From Ophiura sarsii (taxonomy: Eukaryota; Echinodermata; Ophiuroidea; Amphilepidida; Ophiuridae): a DNA stretch of 64,000 bases. The stretch spans positions 100,871,606-100,935,605 of the forward strand of contig CM069441.1 of the NCBI GenBank assembly GCA_035610835.1, in the 5' to 3' direction. This document shows positions 22,976 to 33,846 of the stretch, piece after piece. The notes beneath the pieces are model-generated. The model worked only from the letters and a program-made list of their open reading frames with translations, made no database searches and was not told where the DNA came from. A program made the translations under genes and the position numbers. The number at the start of each line of letters is the position of its first letter. Positions within the stretch are counted from its first letter, which is position 1.

Positions 22976-24276
22976 ATATAATCTTATCAACTCACAATTG
23001 ACTACTTTTGAATGATTCAATAAATTCTGGAGCATATTTTGAGAAAAAGACAAACCACATGTAAAATTAAGAATTTTTGATGATCCAAGATGGGTCCAAA
23101 TGGGCTAAACACACTCATAAAAGTCTGTAAAACTGTCATTTTAGAATAATTCTCAAACATGGGTGTTTCAAAGCACCAGCTTCAAACCTAGTCGCACGAG
23201 TTACACCCTCCAACCCACCAGCTATTCTTTTAAAAACATACCCGAATGAAATGTCAAGGACGGATCCCTATACCTTAATCCGAGTTGTCAACTTAAACCT
23301 GCACATAACTATAGAATCCATAACCCCAGATCCATTTCGCCATATCATCTCTACAAAGTCTATATACATAACATACCTATTATAATATATATATATATAT
23401 ATAACTATTGCTAAAGCTTTTAAGAGCTCGCTTCTTGAGACAGACACTAAAATTGATCTTAAAATATGGATGACTCCAAGCTGTAACGTATACCCCGAGC
23501 AAGTACGGCAATTTACACAGGATAATAATGGCACATAAAAAAGGGCATTCTGGTAAGCTAAAACCTCGGAGAAGAGTTTTGCGCCGCAAGATTCGGAGAA
23601 AGGGAGTCTAGGAGGACTCTTGAGAAAGATAAATTACCAAATTGCAGGGCCCTCTCAGCATTAGCTCCATGGTGATATCTTACATCAATAATACGTACAC
23701 TATAAAAGCAGTTATTTTTCCAGGCAGATATTTTCCCGCTCGGCAAATATTTCGTAAACTTTTGTATTTTAGTAAAGTCCCAAATGCATTCTTTTTCAAA
23801 GAGCTGTAAATTAAACAGAAAATACTTGAGTGTTTTTATTTTCATGCAGTCATAATGCATGAAAAACACATTACTGTAGGATGAACGTTTCTCTTTACAA
23901 TTTCCCAGCCCAGGTGGATTTTATGGACAGAGGCATAAAAGAGATGGTTATCGTCTCATAAATGCAGTGTATATTTAATACCAGTCTGGCTTCAACGTTT
24001 CATAGAAGCAACAAAATAATGGGGGTAACCAGGGCGTTGTTTCTGTTTCGTCAAACAAACTGAGCTCCAAGAAATCATTCACTTTCTGGATGAAAATAGA
24101 TTGATATTTGAATCAACAAGGTTATGTGGCAAACAGAAATTAACATAGCTACATTCCAAGAACTGCTGCTCATTCTGATGTAATTATCAATTGGCGGCCA
24201 TTTTGATCAGTAATGTTTTGTGATAAAGAACATTTAAGTTTCAAGTCTGTCTTTACCATGGGTTGCCATCATCACA
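22976..24276. other. No gene; (TA)n microsatellite
   Basis: A (TA)n run lies at about 23385-23403. Frames in 23268-23869 (minus) are short, overlap each other and lack domains. GGCGGCCATTTTG at 24193-24205 resembles a YY1 site on the minus strand but is not followed by a useful frame. Confidence 0.45.
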
Positions 24277-24533
24277 TTAATACTTTCCATGCGGCTTATT
24301 AGTTTTACCATATACAAAACAGATTTGTCAAAAACCTTTTCCAGTTTTCAAAATCTATCTCAAGGATAACTGACCCAATACTAGGCATGTTTGTACTTAT
24401 TTCAATGCATTTCTCATGGTGATTCCAAATATGGTAATGAAATTCAATAATTTTGACCGTTTTGAAACATTTTGTGAATTTTGGAATGTCGTCTGCAGAC
24501 GCCTCCCGACGCCTGCCGCATGGAAAGCGTTAA
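24277..24533 (-). mobile_element. TTAA-ended MITE family A, copy 3
   Basis: TTAA lies at 24277-24280 and 24530-24533. Left end TACTTTCCATGCGGC; right end CCGCATGGAAAGCGTTAA. GTCGTCTGCAGACGCCT is intact and a short duplication (cgcctcccga, cgcctgccg) lengthens this copy. The open frame across 24416-24694 is a by-product of the element. Confidence 0.85.
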
Positions 24534-25210
24534 GAAATGGCAAATATTGGGCATGTAATAAAAGGGCAATAAATGGGAAACATAACACAAATCTTGTAAT
24601 AACCCCACCCTCTACTTTCCTTCAAGGTACTTGCACATTACCATTCTTTACCAAACTCATATTAATCGTCTTTATCAAACGGACCATCTGCTAGACTGTG
24701 TCACAAGATTTTAAAGATTGCAAAAAAAGTTGCCCGGCTCGCTTTAAGACAAACAGCGTATCATATCACCATATGCTTCCGGCAATTACTCAGCCTTGAT
24801 AGGTGGTGAGACAGGCCGACATTCCCAACATACATCACATGAAATAAGCGGACAAAGAATTCCTTCATGTTGGGCTACAGAAATTACCCAGGTTTTTTTC
24901 ACACTTATGACTCTGTTATCCATCCAATTGATCAAAATACTACTATAAAAAATTATTCAGTAAAATAAATAAATAATTAGTTAACCCCCTGGGCACTACC
25001 TATCTTACAGTGGTTCTGATTGGTTTATTGTAAGATATACTCATTTGAATAACCAATTAAAATGCAGCTTGTAAAATATTTCACTTCAATCTTTGTCAGG
25101 GATACAACTATTGTAAAAATGTCTCTGATTGGTGCAATAAATGATGTATCTATCTTTCTGACCAATCGGCCGGTAGTTCTCTCAGGGGTTCTTGAACTGT
25201 CCTGTATGTG
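24534..25210. other. No recognisable feature
   Basis: AT-rich sequence. No repeat or gene is recognised. Confidence 0.5.
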
Positions 25211-25214
25211 GAAC

Positions 25215-25434
25215 CAGGCCTGGAAAGAGCAACTGCCCACCTGCCCATAGCGAGTTACTTTTGCATTGGGCGGGTGAAGATACAAAAGTACCTGCCCAAC
25301 TGGCAGGTAAAGTTTTCAAACTCACAGTGCGTAAGGGAGTTACACTGGCTGTGGGGCAATTTCTGTGGGGCAGGTATTTTTGTGAGTTACCTGCCCAACT
25401 GGCTGATTCAAACAAATCTGAAGTTCCAGCCCTG
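25215..25434 (-). mobile_element. CAGGGCTGGAA hAT-like MITE, copy 1
   Basis: The right end reads TTCCAGCCCTG and the left end CAGGCCTGGAA, so the termini are CAGG(G/C)CTGGAA inverted repeats. The flanking octamers TGTGGAAC and TGCGACAC agree at five of eight positions, consistent with a decayed 8-bp duplication. Internal landmarks are 'aggtaactcacaaaaatacc' and 'gggcgggtacttttgtatct' on the minus strand. It is open in several frames of 86-101 codons, but these are shared by repeat copies and show no domain. Confidence 0.65.
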
Positions 25435-25439
25435 TGCGA

Positions 25440-25632
25440 CACCTTTAAAGTTTCTAGGATTTAATCAACATGGTTCTAGGAAGAACCTAAAAAGGTTCTT
25501 TCTTGATGTTTAGAACTTAAATTGGTTCTAGAAAACCTTTTGGGATTCTTTCTAGAACCTTTGATAGAAACTTTCTTCACTTAGGGTTCTACAAACAGGA
25601 CAACCAAGAACCCTTTTTCTAACAAGAGTGTA
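25440..25632 (-). mobile_element. Foldback MITE rich in GGTTCT / AGAACC
   Basis: Many mirrored GGTTCTA and TAGAACC segments, with a right end TTTCTAACAAGAGTGTA typical of TA-flanked foldbacks. The left end is unclear. Confidence 0.45.
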
Positions 25633-25840
25633 TGTAAATGTTTCCGGATACTGTTGGAGGAGCCTATTTCAAGGTTTACACCAAAGGAAAATAAAACCAC
25701 AATTTTCAATGGCCTTAACCCTAACTATCCTTAAAAACCCTACAGTGCTACAATCTTGTACCGCGCAGCGGCCCCATCAATCTCGTGCCACACTCAGCGT
25801 GTGGTTCAACTTGTGAATAAACTTAAGTTTTTTGAACATC

Positions 25841-26004
25841 CCCAAGTAGCTCAGTTGGTAGAGCATCAGACTTGCACGCATGCGGGCCTGGGTTCGATCC
25901 GCGGCGGCATGCGGAGACTGATTTTCCCCTCAAATTTGACCCGTTTTTCTCCCCTGATTGTTTTATTCACAAAAACATGCCCGAGGAGTTAGGGTTAATA
26001 CAGA
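25841..26004 (+). mobile_element. tRNA-derived SINE, copy 1
   Basis: The head has an A box (TAGCTCAGTTGG, 25847-25858) and a B box (GGTTCGATCC, 25891-25900). The D arm GCTC...GAGC pairs, but the acceptor and anticodon stems do not, so it is not a functional tRNA. The body (ctgattttcccctcaaattt, ttttctcccctgattg, gttattcac) is shared with the SINE at 46480-46636. It ends near gttagggttaatac. Confidence 0.75.
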
Positions 26005-26279
26005 TGAGCAACTTGCAAGGAGTATCAGGCCTTTTAAGTAATATGTCTGTGCCTGGCAAGGAAAAATTTGACAAATATAGATATGGCCAGACCAATAAGA
26101 ATGCAAAAGTAAATTGCCAAGTCTGGGTATGTGAAATTAAACATACACTTAGATACATTATACTGGGTTAATTTTTATTGGGGCTTTTAGTGGGGATTCA
26201 AAGGGCACAAGATCTTATGAGTGGTGCTTGATGCAGACTCGTTAAGTATCGTTGATGACTTCATGGTTTTCAGTGTGTA

Positions 26280-26524
26280 TTAAAGGGGCACTAAGAGAAA
26301 CGTACGGGAGTGCGCCCTTAATTTGTCTGGAAATCAGGTTTTTTGAACCTACATATTACTTAGGCATATACTAACTACCATCTGAAACCGTGTACCTTAA
26401 TTCGCCGCCTATCAAGTAAAATTTCACGATTTGGTAATTCTTAATGTAGATCACATCGAAATTGAAACAATTCCTTTTTTTCCACATTTTATTTTTTCTT
26501 GGCAAACTCTCAATACCCTTTTAA
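26280..26524. mobile_element. TTAA-ended foldback, AAAGGGGCA family, short copy
   Basis: TTAA lies at 26280-26283 and 26521-26524. The left end is TTAAAGGGGCACTAAGAG and the right end CTCTCAATACCCTTTTTAA. Landmarks (acttaggcatata, accatctgaaaccgt, ccttaattcgccg, ttgaaacaattcc) match the longer copy at 47449-48018. Confidence 0.7.
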
Positions 26525-26954
26525 GAGGGGATATATGTCAATAAAAAAAGGATTTAACCTCAATATTGTTGATAATTTGATGTATAATTTACTAGACTTT
26601 TCTACAAACTTAATTTGAAATAACGAGATGAGCAATATCCTCTGTTATTATAAAAAATCTTATTACCTCTTACTAAATAAAAAAATTCACAATAGTTCTA
26701 TTTTGTCTTAAAACCAAATTATATTAATAAAGTATATGGTTGCAGTGGAGCGTAAGATGTCATATCCTAACGCAGCAAGACCATGACACACTTTAATCTG
26801 ATTTCTGTCTCAAAGTAGGTCGCAAAATATGCTTTCAAGTTCCACTACACCTCGTTCAATATTACCATATCTGTTGTTCTGTAGCCCAATTGGGCTTCTT
26901 TGGAAAGGAATATAAAGATACTCTAGAAATACTGTTTTTTTAATTAGGCTACTT
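26525..26954. other. No recognisable feature
   Basis: AT-rich sequence. No repeat or gene is recognised. Confidence 0.45.
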
Positions 26955-27225
26955 TTTGTCACACAGGCGACAAAAAAAACACTACCATGTTCGACGGGAC
27001 TGGCCGACGTTTTTTTTAAATGTTATTAACAAAAAATTGTTAATTAGTTTTTTTAAATGTATGAAACATTTTGATTTGAAGAAAAAAATGTTTTTGTTTT
27101 TTTATTTAAATTTTCAAAAAAATTCCGAAAGTTTTTGGGAAAAACACACACAATAAACAAAAACAAAAAAATGCAGGACTGACCCTACCTGAGAGGTCCG
27201 TTTGTACAGGGGTTGGGACTTTTTG
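26955..27225 (+). mobile_element. Repeat ending CTGACCCTAC...GAGAGGTC, copy 1
   Basis: The right end gactgaccctacctgagagg is shared with 43583-43873 (gactgaccctactttgacag) and with a fragment at about 34480-34505. The left part (ggactggccgacg then a T run) also parallels that copy (gcccgaccaacacacg then a T run). The interior is A/T homopolymer-rich. Confidence 0.5.
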
Positions 27226-28310
27226 GCGCCTTACTGCTCATTTAAACCAATGGTTACGAAAAATTAATTTTGGTTACCATGGATTTTAGGCTCCTTGCGC
27301 TGCTTCTTGTCTATGGATGGGCTCCTTGCGACATGATTATTTGGCAACACCCCTTGTCTGGGCGGCGATGATCACTAGTCATAACAACGGAGCTGAATTT
27401 GTAAGAAAAAATGTTACATCAGGGTTAAATACAATCCCGGCTCTTGAGATACCGTTCTGTAAGGAGTTGTAGTACGATTAATTTGAGAAATCACATTAAT
27501 GGATGCCTGATGGGTTTAGCCAGAAGGTCTAGAGGAAGAAATCGGCTGCTTTTTTGGAGTGAAGTCATTGGGAATTGTGAGTCAAAAACACATTGACTAC
27601 AGAAAATGTTACATTTTACATTATTATAGCATCAAATCAAAGATAGAGCTTTATCGGGAACATGGTGATATTTTTTTTATAAATAAAAATATATGTAAAT
27701 ATAATTTTCATAAAATATATCCTTGACTATGGGAAAAATAGGTATGGTACCATCTAAATCACGCCTTTTTGAGAGAAAAAAATCCTAATATTTATTTTAC
27801 CTTTCCACACTGAGCAGACATTCAATCATTGCTATTTGAAGTTTTGGTCATTTAAGTTTTGATGTTCTGTTCACGTGAGGATGATACCTTTGGTCCGCCA
27901 CTGATCATCTCAGCAGCCGACTCATTGAAAAAGGTCGGCAAACCCAGTAATGAAATACACGTTTCTGAAATTTCTGAATTTCTGGTTCTTAGTTTTATCC
28001 AATGGTGAAAAGCTATTTATGGGATAGCAAAGTCGATACTGCCACAAGAAAATTCTGATTTTTTCTTCTTCTCATTTACCTAGAAAACAAATTGTAATTG
28101 CCTCATCAACGCAGCTGGTGACATTTAAGACCTTCCTCTCCGTCCCTCCGCCTCCACCTAAACTATGAACCGCAATTTGAATTATTAAAAAGATAGAAAG
28201 ACAGATAGAAGTCTGCTAGGATCATATATATCTGTATAGTTCTCAAATGTCATCAAAGTGGTGAAAAAAGAAAGTAAAGGAGTCACATCTAACCTCCTTT
28301 TTAAATATTG
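27226..28310. other. No recognisable feature
   Basis: Holds a loose local duplication (ggctccttgcgctgc and gggctccttgcgacatg, 27290-27332). No gene is recognised. Confidence 0.45.
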
Positions 28311-28570
28311 TTGCTGTTCTGTAAAAAACCTTGTATCTTCATCTGGCCCTTCAGCATGTATAAAGTATTACTTCCTATGTATAACCTTTTGGACAGTCTG
28401 CTCTAAACATGTTCAAGGGCCAAAAACACATTTTTATCAAAACCTTGTAAGTGCTCTTGCCCCATGGACATGGTATAAAGCAACACTTCCTATGTACAAC
28501 CATTGGGCAGTTTCACTTTATACATGCTGAAGGGCCGGATAAACATACACGGTTTTGACAGAACAGCGAC
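28311..28570. mobile_element. Long-armed foldback MITE, 260 bp
   Basis: Arms of about 55 bases: TGCTGTTCTGT...AACC at 28312-28340 and its complement at 28540-28567, then GGCCCTTCAGCATGTATAAA in both orientations without mismatch. The interior holds two direct copies of gtataaag...cacttcctatgta (28360, 28472), about 112 bp apart. Confidence 0.75.
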
Positions 28571-28929
28571 GATACATGTGAAGAATAAATGAGCTGTGTC
28601 TCGATCCGATAGGCTGTCTAGGGTTGATATTCATAAGAGAGCTGGAAATGACGCACATTGGCTTTTACCGTGTTTGCCACGGTTATCTCAAGAGCTGTGC
28701 AACGCCTGTGTTTTTAAGCACATTATCACTTTTTTTCCCCTTATATATATTTCATCATCCGGTGCCAACTATGTATCCTGAACTAAAATGGCTGCCAGGA
28801 GCAATTGCTATATACGCATATCACTTAACGCAGGAAAATAATGCAGCAGTCGTAACAATTGATACCTGGTGACGCTCTAAAACAGCAGGGGAGGGGAGGG
28901 GAAACTAGGTACAGTAGCTGGCTGGCTTT
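28571..28929. other. No recognisable feature
   Basis: Two overlapping short frames without domains. Confidence 0.45.
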
Positions 28930-29105
28930 CAGGGCTGGAACTTCATATTTTTTCAATCAGCCAGTTGGGCAGGTAACTCACAAAAATACCTGCTCAACAG
29001 AAATTCCACCAGCCAGTGTAACTCACTTACACTACAAGTTTGAAAAACTTGACCCGCCAGATGGGCGGGTACTTTTGTATCTTCACCCGCCCGACACCAA
29101 AGTTA
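28930..29105 (+). mobile_element. CAGGGCTGGAA hAT-like MITE, copy 2 (3' truncated)
   Basis: Begins CAGGGCTGGAACTTCA, passes caggtaactcacaaaaatac and gggcgggtacttttgtatct, and stops after ttcacccgcccgaca, short of the CAGGCCTG end. Confidence 0.65.
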
Positions 29106-29687
29106 TCATCAACATTTTCATACATTTGATGATGGCAGAGCAGCAAATGGCAGCCATACACGGTGCTTAAATTCACATCGTCTCAAAATCGAAATCTGTA
29201 TACAGAAAGTGTTTAATGAATGAATAATTGTGCCAGGTTCAATTCCATGATCGCGCATATCTTTGTATGACAACAAAACATGTCTTGTCCTAGTTCCTCT
29301 TAGAGTAGAACACAACATGAAATGGATGGCCAGTGATACAATGGAATACATCCGTCCTCTGATAAGAGGCAGCTATAACATTTCAAATGACAGCCATATT
29401 GTATTACACAATTGTTATTAACATCTCAAGATGCGGTTTTCTATACAGGAAATTGACAGGTAATAATTTTACCATGCCAAATCAACGAAAAAACACAATA
29501 CTGTATAATTAAATCGAGGGTGCTTTTTAAGCGATTCTGTCATATCTGTTAGCTCAATCAAAAATATCTCACTCTAATTACAGGTTTGATAAAATCAGGT
29601 GAAGTTGCAGCACACCAAGTTGGCTATTATTTGAGAATTGGCTGAAAACAGAAAAGTATCAACCAAATCAGTATACTGCGGTTTAAT
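29106..29687. other. No recognisable feature
   Basis: No repeat or gene is recognised. Confidence 0.45.
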
Positions 29688-30215
29688 CAGGGCTGGAACT
29701 TCAGATTTTTTTTCAACCAGCCAGTCAGGCAGGTAACTCACAAAAAATACCTGCCCAACAGAAATTCCACCAGCCAGAGTAACACACACTGTGAGTTCGA
29801 CATTTTAACCCGCCAGTCGGCGGGTACAGTGGCGGCATGGGGTGGGGGGGGGGGGGGACAAATGCTCCCAGTTGCGACCTTTCCCTCGCAGTCAACTCAA
29901 GCCCCATCACTCCGTTTAGTCCCCAAACAGTCCAAAATGTTGAAATTTATGTCAAAATGTCTTTAAATTTAATAGCTTAAATTTGGTCTGAAATGTCTAA
30001 TTTAGAACAAATTAATATAATTTCAGACAATTTTTTACAATAAAAGCATTTTTTCCAACAACTTTTTTCTTGCCCGAGACCCCTCCTCCCAGATTTTTTC
30101 TGGCCCCTAGTTTGCCCCTTCCTTAAATGTTGATGCTGGTGCCGCCACTAGGCGGGTACTTTTGTATCTTCACCGGCCCGACGCAACAGTTACCGGCTAT
30201 GGGTGGGTGCTAATT
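29688..30215 (+). mobile_element. CAGGGCTGGAA hAT-like MITE, copy 3, split by a younger insertion
   Basis: The element runs from CAGGGCTGGAACTTCAG to cagtcggcgggta (29826). It is interrupted by the 324-bp element at 29827-30150 and resumes at GGCGGGTACTTTTGTATCTT (30151). Its right end is lost after ctatgggtgggtgc. Compared with copy 4 at 41030, the break is clean. Confidence 0.75.
29827..30150 (+). mobile_element. GTGGCGGC hAT-like MITE inserted in another MITE
   Basis: Starts CAGTGGCGGCATGGGG and ends GGTGCCGCCACTA. It is flanked by perfect GGCGGGTA octamers at 29819-29826 and 30151-30158 (the identity extends to a ninth base). The 8-bp duplication and CAGTG terminus fit hAT. It has a G run at 29839-29857 and no coding frame. 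The empty site is visible in the host repeat's other copies, which proves insertion. Confidence 0.85.
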
Positions 30216-30765
30216 TCAGTCGTGAGTTTAATTCACCCTTAGATTTAACACCAACTACACCATAACATAATAGCACGCCCGCACAGTGCTTTGAGCCCAG
30301 GCCTCGTGGGTCTATCTCATTGCGTCATCATGGGAGGATATAATCGGAGACAAATCCAAGTCAGACTTGGTGGTGTTGCCGTCGTATGTACCACTCGGCT
30401 GCCACGCAAGAGTCCATCGTTCAATCATTTACATGGCCTAGTATAAGTGCATGTTTATTTGTCCCACATATCCCTGCCAGAGTATTAGAGTGTTATCAAA
30501 CTGGATCTAATGGCTTATGGCATGGTTTCATCAAGTGGTACTCATCAGTCATATCTTAAGCCACACACAAGGTATACAAAAAGACATTAATTACAAAATG
30601 GTCTCCGAGACCTTTTGAAATTGTCCTTTCGAAGTTTTTTCAAACTTAGTATTACACTTAATCCAAGATTGTACTTTTTTTCCTGGAAATGATAAACTTA
30701 AGAATGATGAAGCAAAACTTTTGTCTGTAAAAAGTTCTCTGCCAATTTTATAATTTTGTTATAAT
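30216..30765. other. No recognised gene
   Basis: 30230-30450 is somewhat GC-richer (cccaggcctcgtgggtc, ctcggctgccacgcaagag), but no frame or splice pair is convincing. Confidence 0.4.
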
Positions 30766-31000
30766 ACAGTCACCTATGGGCACCCATTACAGTTATCTTT
30801 TAATTCTACCTTGTATCAGCTACAAAACATAACCTTTTTTTCATTCTTTACAGTCGTCATTCAGGTCTAGCCATGATACTTCCGCTTGTAATGTCTCATA
30901 CATACAGTAATCTATGGGCATGTTATCTCCTATAGGTTGTATCAGCTACAAACCTAACATTTTTCCATTGGGGTCTAGCCATTATCCCTCTGCTCGTAAT
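30766..31000. repeat. Tandem duplication of about 138 bp
   Basis: Shared landmarks in order: tacagtcacctatgggca / tacagtaatctatgggca, tgtatcagctacaaaa / tgtatcagctacaaac, ggtctagccatgatac / ggtctagccattatcc, cttgtaat / ctcgtaat. Confidence 0.65.
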
Positions 31001-31264
31001 TAACCCCTCTTATAAATAATTCAATTGTATACACAAAGTCTTGTCTGGTGTCTAGTAGATCCGACATAATTACGAAGGCAAACTAGGTTAGTCCTGTTAC
31101 CTCTACTCGGGGAATACCATAAACCTCGCTTTCCCTTCCAGCCCGCCCGCCCGCCATGTAAGGATTACCAACTTGGTGCAATCCGAGGACAATTTGCACT
31201 ATTGATGTAACTGCAGGGCACCCACATGCGTAATTAATGTATCCAAAGGCGAAGAAAGTGAAGA

Positions 31265-31302
31265 CTTACCCAGCAGGTGGGAGACAGGTGTATCCGGGCA
31301 TT
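31265..31302 (-). CDS. Possible first coding exon (MPGYTCLPPAG) with strong donor
   Basis: On the minus strand, ATG at 31302-31300 in the context GTAAAATGC opens MPGYTCLPPAG and runs into GG|GTAAGT (donor at 31270-31265), a near-consensus 5' splice site. About 150 bases upstream on the same strand is a TATTTATA-like box (about 31450-31460). The intervening leader contains few repeats. The following exon is not found, and 38 bases is too little to identify a product. It may be a real first exon or a chance match. Confidence 0.25.
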
Positions 31303-31848
31303 TTACCCGCAAATATTACCACCTCGATCTAGAAATGTAACTGAGAAAGCGGCTTGCAAAAATAACAGACTTAGGGAGGAGGATTTGAAGCCAGGCAATG
31401 TATCGGATGCATTTCATTGCCAGACGACATTTGACAGGCCACAACTGACTATATAAATACTTTTATACATCGTAAAAATCATCTTTCCTTCTTTATTACT
31501 ATATACATTGACTATTTCTTTAGTTCCTAGTTGATCACGTTATTTCATAACATTGCAATGAAAATCATTCATAATGCAATTGTTATTTTTCATAAAAAGA
31601 TGTTCGTTGGAGTTGGTGAAAATAATTCAGTGTAAGGCGATGAAATAAAGAAACCCAGTTCACATGCAAATTAATACAGACCACTTTTTATTTTTGCTTG
31701 TCAAAAAACGGCGAAATGTTTACAGTTTGTTGGGTGTTTTTTTGGTGTGGTTAATGCATGGAATCTCTTTACTTTAAATATCTAAAGAAATGTGATGAAT
31801 CCATTTTATTACAACGTTAAGATAAGTTTCTAATAAATAATGTAAATA
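31303..31848. other. Possible leader and promoter, otherwise featureless
   Basis: 31303-31440 may be the 5' leader of the small exon above. The rest is AT-rich with no repeat. Confidence 0.35.
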
Positions 31849-32042
31849 CTATAGTTTGATCAGTGCCAAATTGGGCAAAATATTCCTTCTTTATCTCTCT
31901 GCACGCCGTTTTTGCCGCACGCACGCGTCATGCATATGATGCACGTTGCTGGTGTTGCATTCATGCGTGTCCGCGTCCTTCTAAACGCATTCGCTGCTGT
32001 AAGGAGGGAGGCTTGGCCAATTTGAAACTGATCAAACTATAA
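31849..32042. mobile_element. TA-type foldback MITE (TATAGTTTGATCAG family), copy 3
   Basis: CTATAGTTTGATCAGTGCCA on the left is mirrored by CTGATCAAACTATA on the right. The interior is CpG-rich (cgcacgcacgcgtcatgc). This is the best preserved termini pair of the family. Confidence 0.8.
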
Positions 32043-32109
32043 TAACAAATCTGAGTAACTTTTAATACAAAAATATGAGTAACTTTTAATCAAAGTATCT
32101 ACAAAGGTA

Positions 32110-33846
32110 TACTAATGATCTTAGCTCAGAAATCTTTCAAAATGGCATTTATTACGTTTTGCATCTGAAAGAATTACAAAATTAGCATCATTGCAGTCTT
32201 CTAGTCTGTTCGCTTCACACGCCCTAATTAATAGCAGCTTATAGCATAGGGCTTCCAAATATATTCCCTAGAATTATTCACTGCTCCCTTTGTGACAATC
32301 TTTTCCCAATTCATGCCACAAATTAATATCATATCCGGTATAATTCAGTTGGGAGACCCTAGCTTCCATAAATGACTTAGGTGATTGGATCAAACATTTA
32401 TATTACGGGCTTGGATTACCTTATTTAGTATATTGTGTGGGGTGAAACATGTCATATCCTATATTTGAAACGTGACATTCAACAATAATAATTAATTAAA
32501 GTGTTCATTACAAATATAAGTCTTTAAAGAGTTTAGTGTTATTTGGAACCCTTTTAATGCACTTTTTATCAGTGATCTTAGCTCAAAAATGTCGGTTATC
32601 ACGTTTTGCATCTGAACTCTTTCATCTGAAAGACTTACAGATTTTGCATCAATGCCGTCATCTAGTCTGTTCGGTTCACATGCCCTAATTCAATAGTAGC
32701 TTATAGCATAGGGTATGCAAACCCTATTCCCTAAAATATGCCTTGCTCCCATTGTGACAATCTCTTTCCAATCATTCAAAGAATTAATGTCAAACCCAGA
32801 CATTATTCAATCATGAATGTTTTCCCCTGACACATTTTGTGTATGTCGGGGTGATTAAATGCATAATTTTAACACATGTGTGCGAAAACAGCAAAGTCAA
32901 TTTTCAAACACGATCGACATCAGGTGCTGTAATAGCTACTAAATGAATGTCGTTAAAACATAGGGGGACGTGGGAAACATCCGGTGTAATCCAGATGGGG
33001 AACCCATATCCGGTATAATTCAGTTGGGATACCCTAGCTTCCATAAATGACTTGGGTAAAGACAGCAAATTTGATCAAACATTTATATTACTGGCTTGGA
33101 TTACCTTATTTAGTATATTGTGTGGGGTGAAACATGTCATCCCCTATATTTGAAATGTGACATTCAACAATAATAATTAATTAAAGTGTTCATTACAAAT
33201 ATAAGTCTTTAAAAAGTTAAGTGTTATTTGGAACCCTTATCAGTGATCTTAGCTCAAAAATGTCGGTTATCAAGTATTGCATCTGAACTCTTTCATCTGA
33301 AAGAATTACAGATTTGGCATCAATGCCGTCATCTAGTCTGTTCGCTTCACACGCCCTAATTCAATAGTAGCTTATAGCACAGGGCATGCAAACTCTATTC
33401 CCTAAAATATGCCTTGCTCCCATTGTGACAATCTCTTTCCAATCATGCAAAGAATTAATGTCAAACCCAGACATTATTCAATCATGAATGTTTTCCCCTG
33501 AATTTTTTTTGGTGTGTCGGCGTGATTAAATGCATCATTTTAACATATGTGTGCGAAACAAAGTCAATTTTCACACACGATTGACATCAGGTGCTTTAAT
33601 AGCTACTAAATTAATGCGGTTAAAACATAGGGGGTACATGGGAAACATCCGGTGTAATCCAGATGGGGAACCCATATCCGGTATGATCCAGTTGGGAGAC
33701 TTTACTAGCTTCCGTAAAAGACTTGCATAAGACAGTCAATTTGATCAAACATTTACATTACTGGCTTGGATTACCTAATTTAGTATATTGTGGGTTGTAA
33801 AATTTCCATTTTTGGAATGAGAAATTCAACAGCAATAATTAAAATG
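32110..33846. repeat. Tandem triplication, unit about 670 bp
   Basis: The unit start tcagtgatcttagctcaaaa lies at 32569 and 33240 (period 671), with a diverged first unit from about 32113. Unit 1 lacks roughly 210 bp (cccctga...catccggtgtaat). Units 2 and 3 are very similar over their whole length, with small indels. Inside, ccggtgtaatccag and ccggtataattcag form a short internal repeat. A frame of 66 codons in unit 3 (33530-33730) is broken in unit 2, so it is unlikely to be coding. Confidence 0.8.

Noticed and set aside
24416..24694. 92-codon plus-strand frame as a gene
   Set aside because: It lies mostly in a copy of TTAA family A; other copies do not keep the frame.
25192..25513. Overlapping frames of 86-101 codons on both strands as coding
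   Set aside because: They are by-products of the CAGGGCTGGAA repeat, whose low stop content opens several frames at once.
25841..25915. Functional tRNA gene
   Set aside because: A and B boxes are present, but the acceptor and anticodon stems do not pair and the sequence continues into a SINE body shared with other copies.
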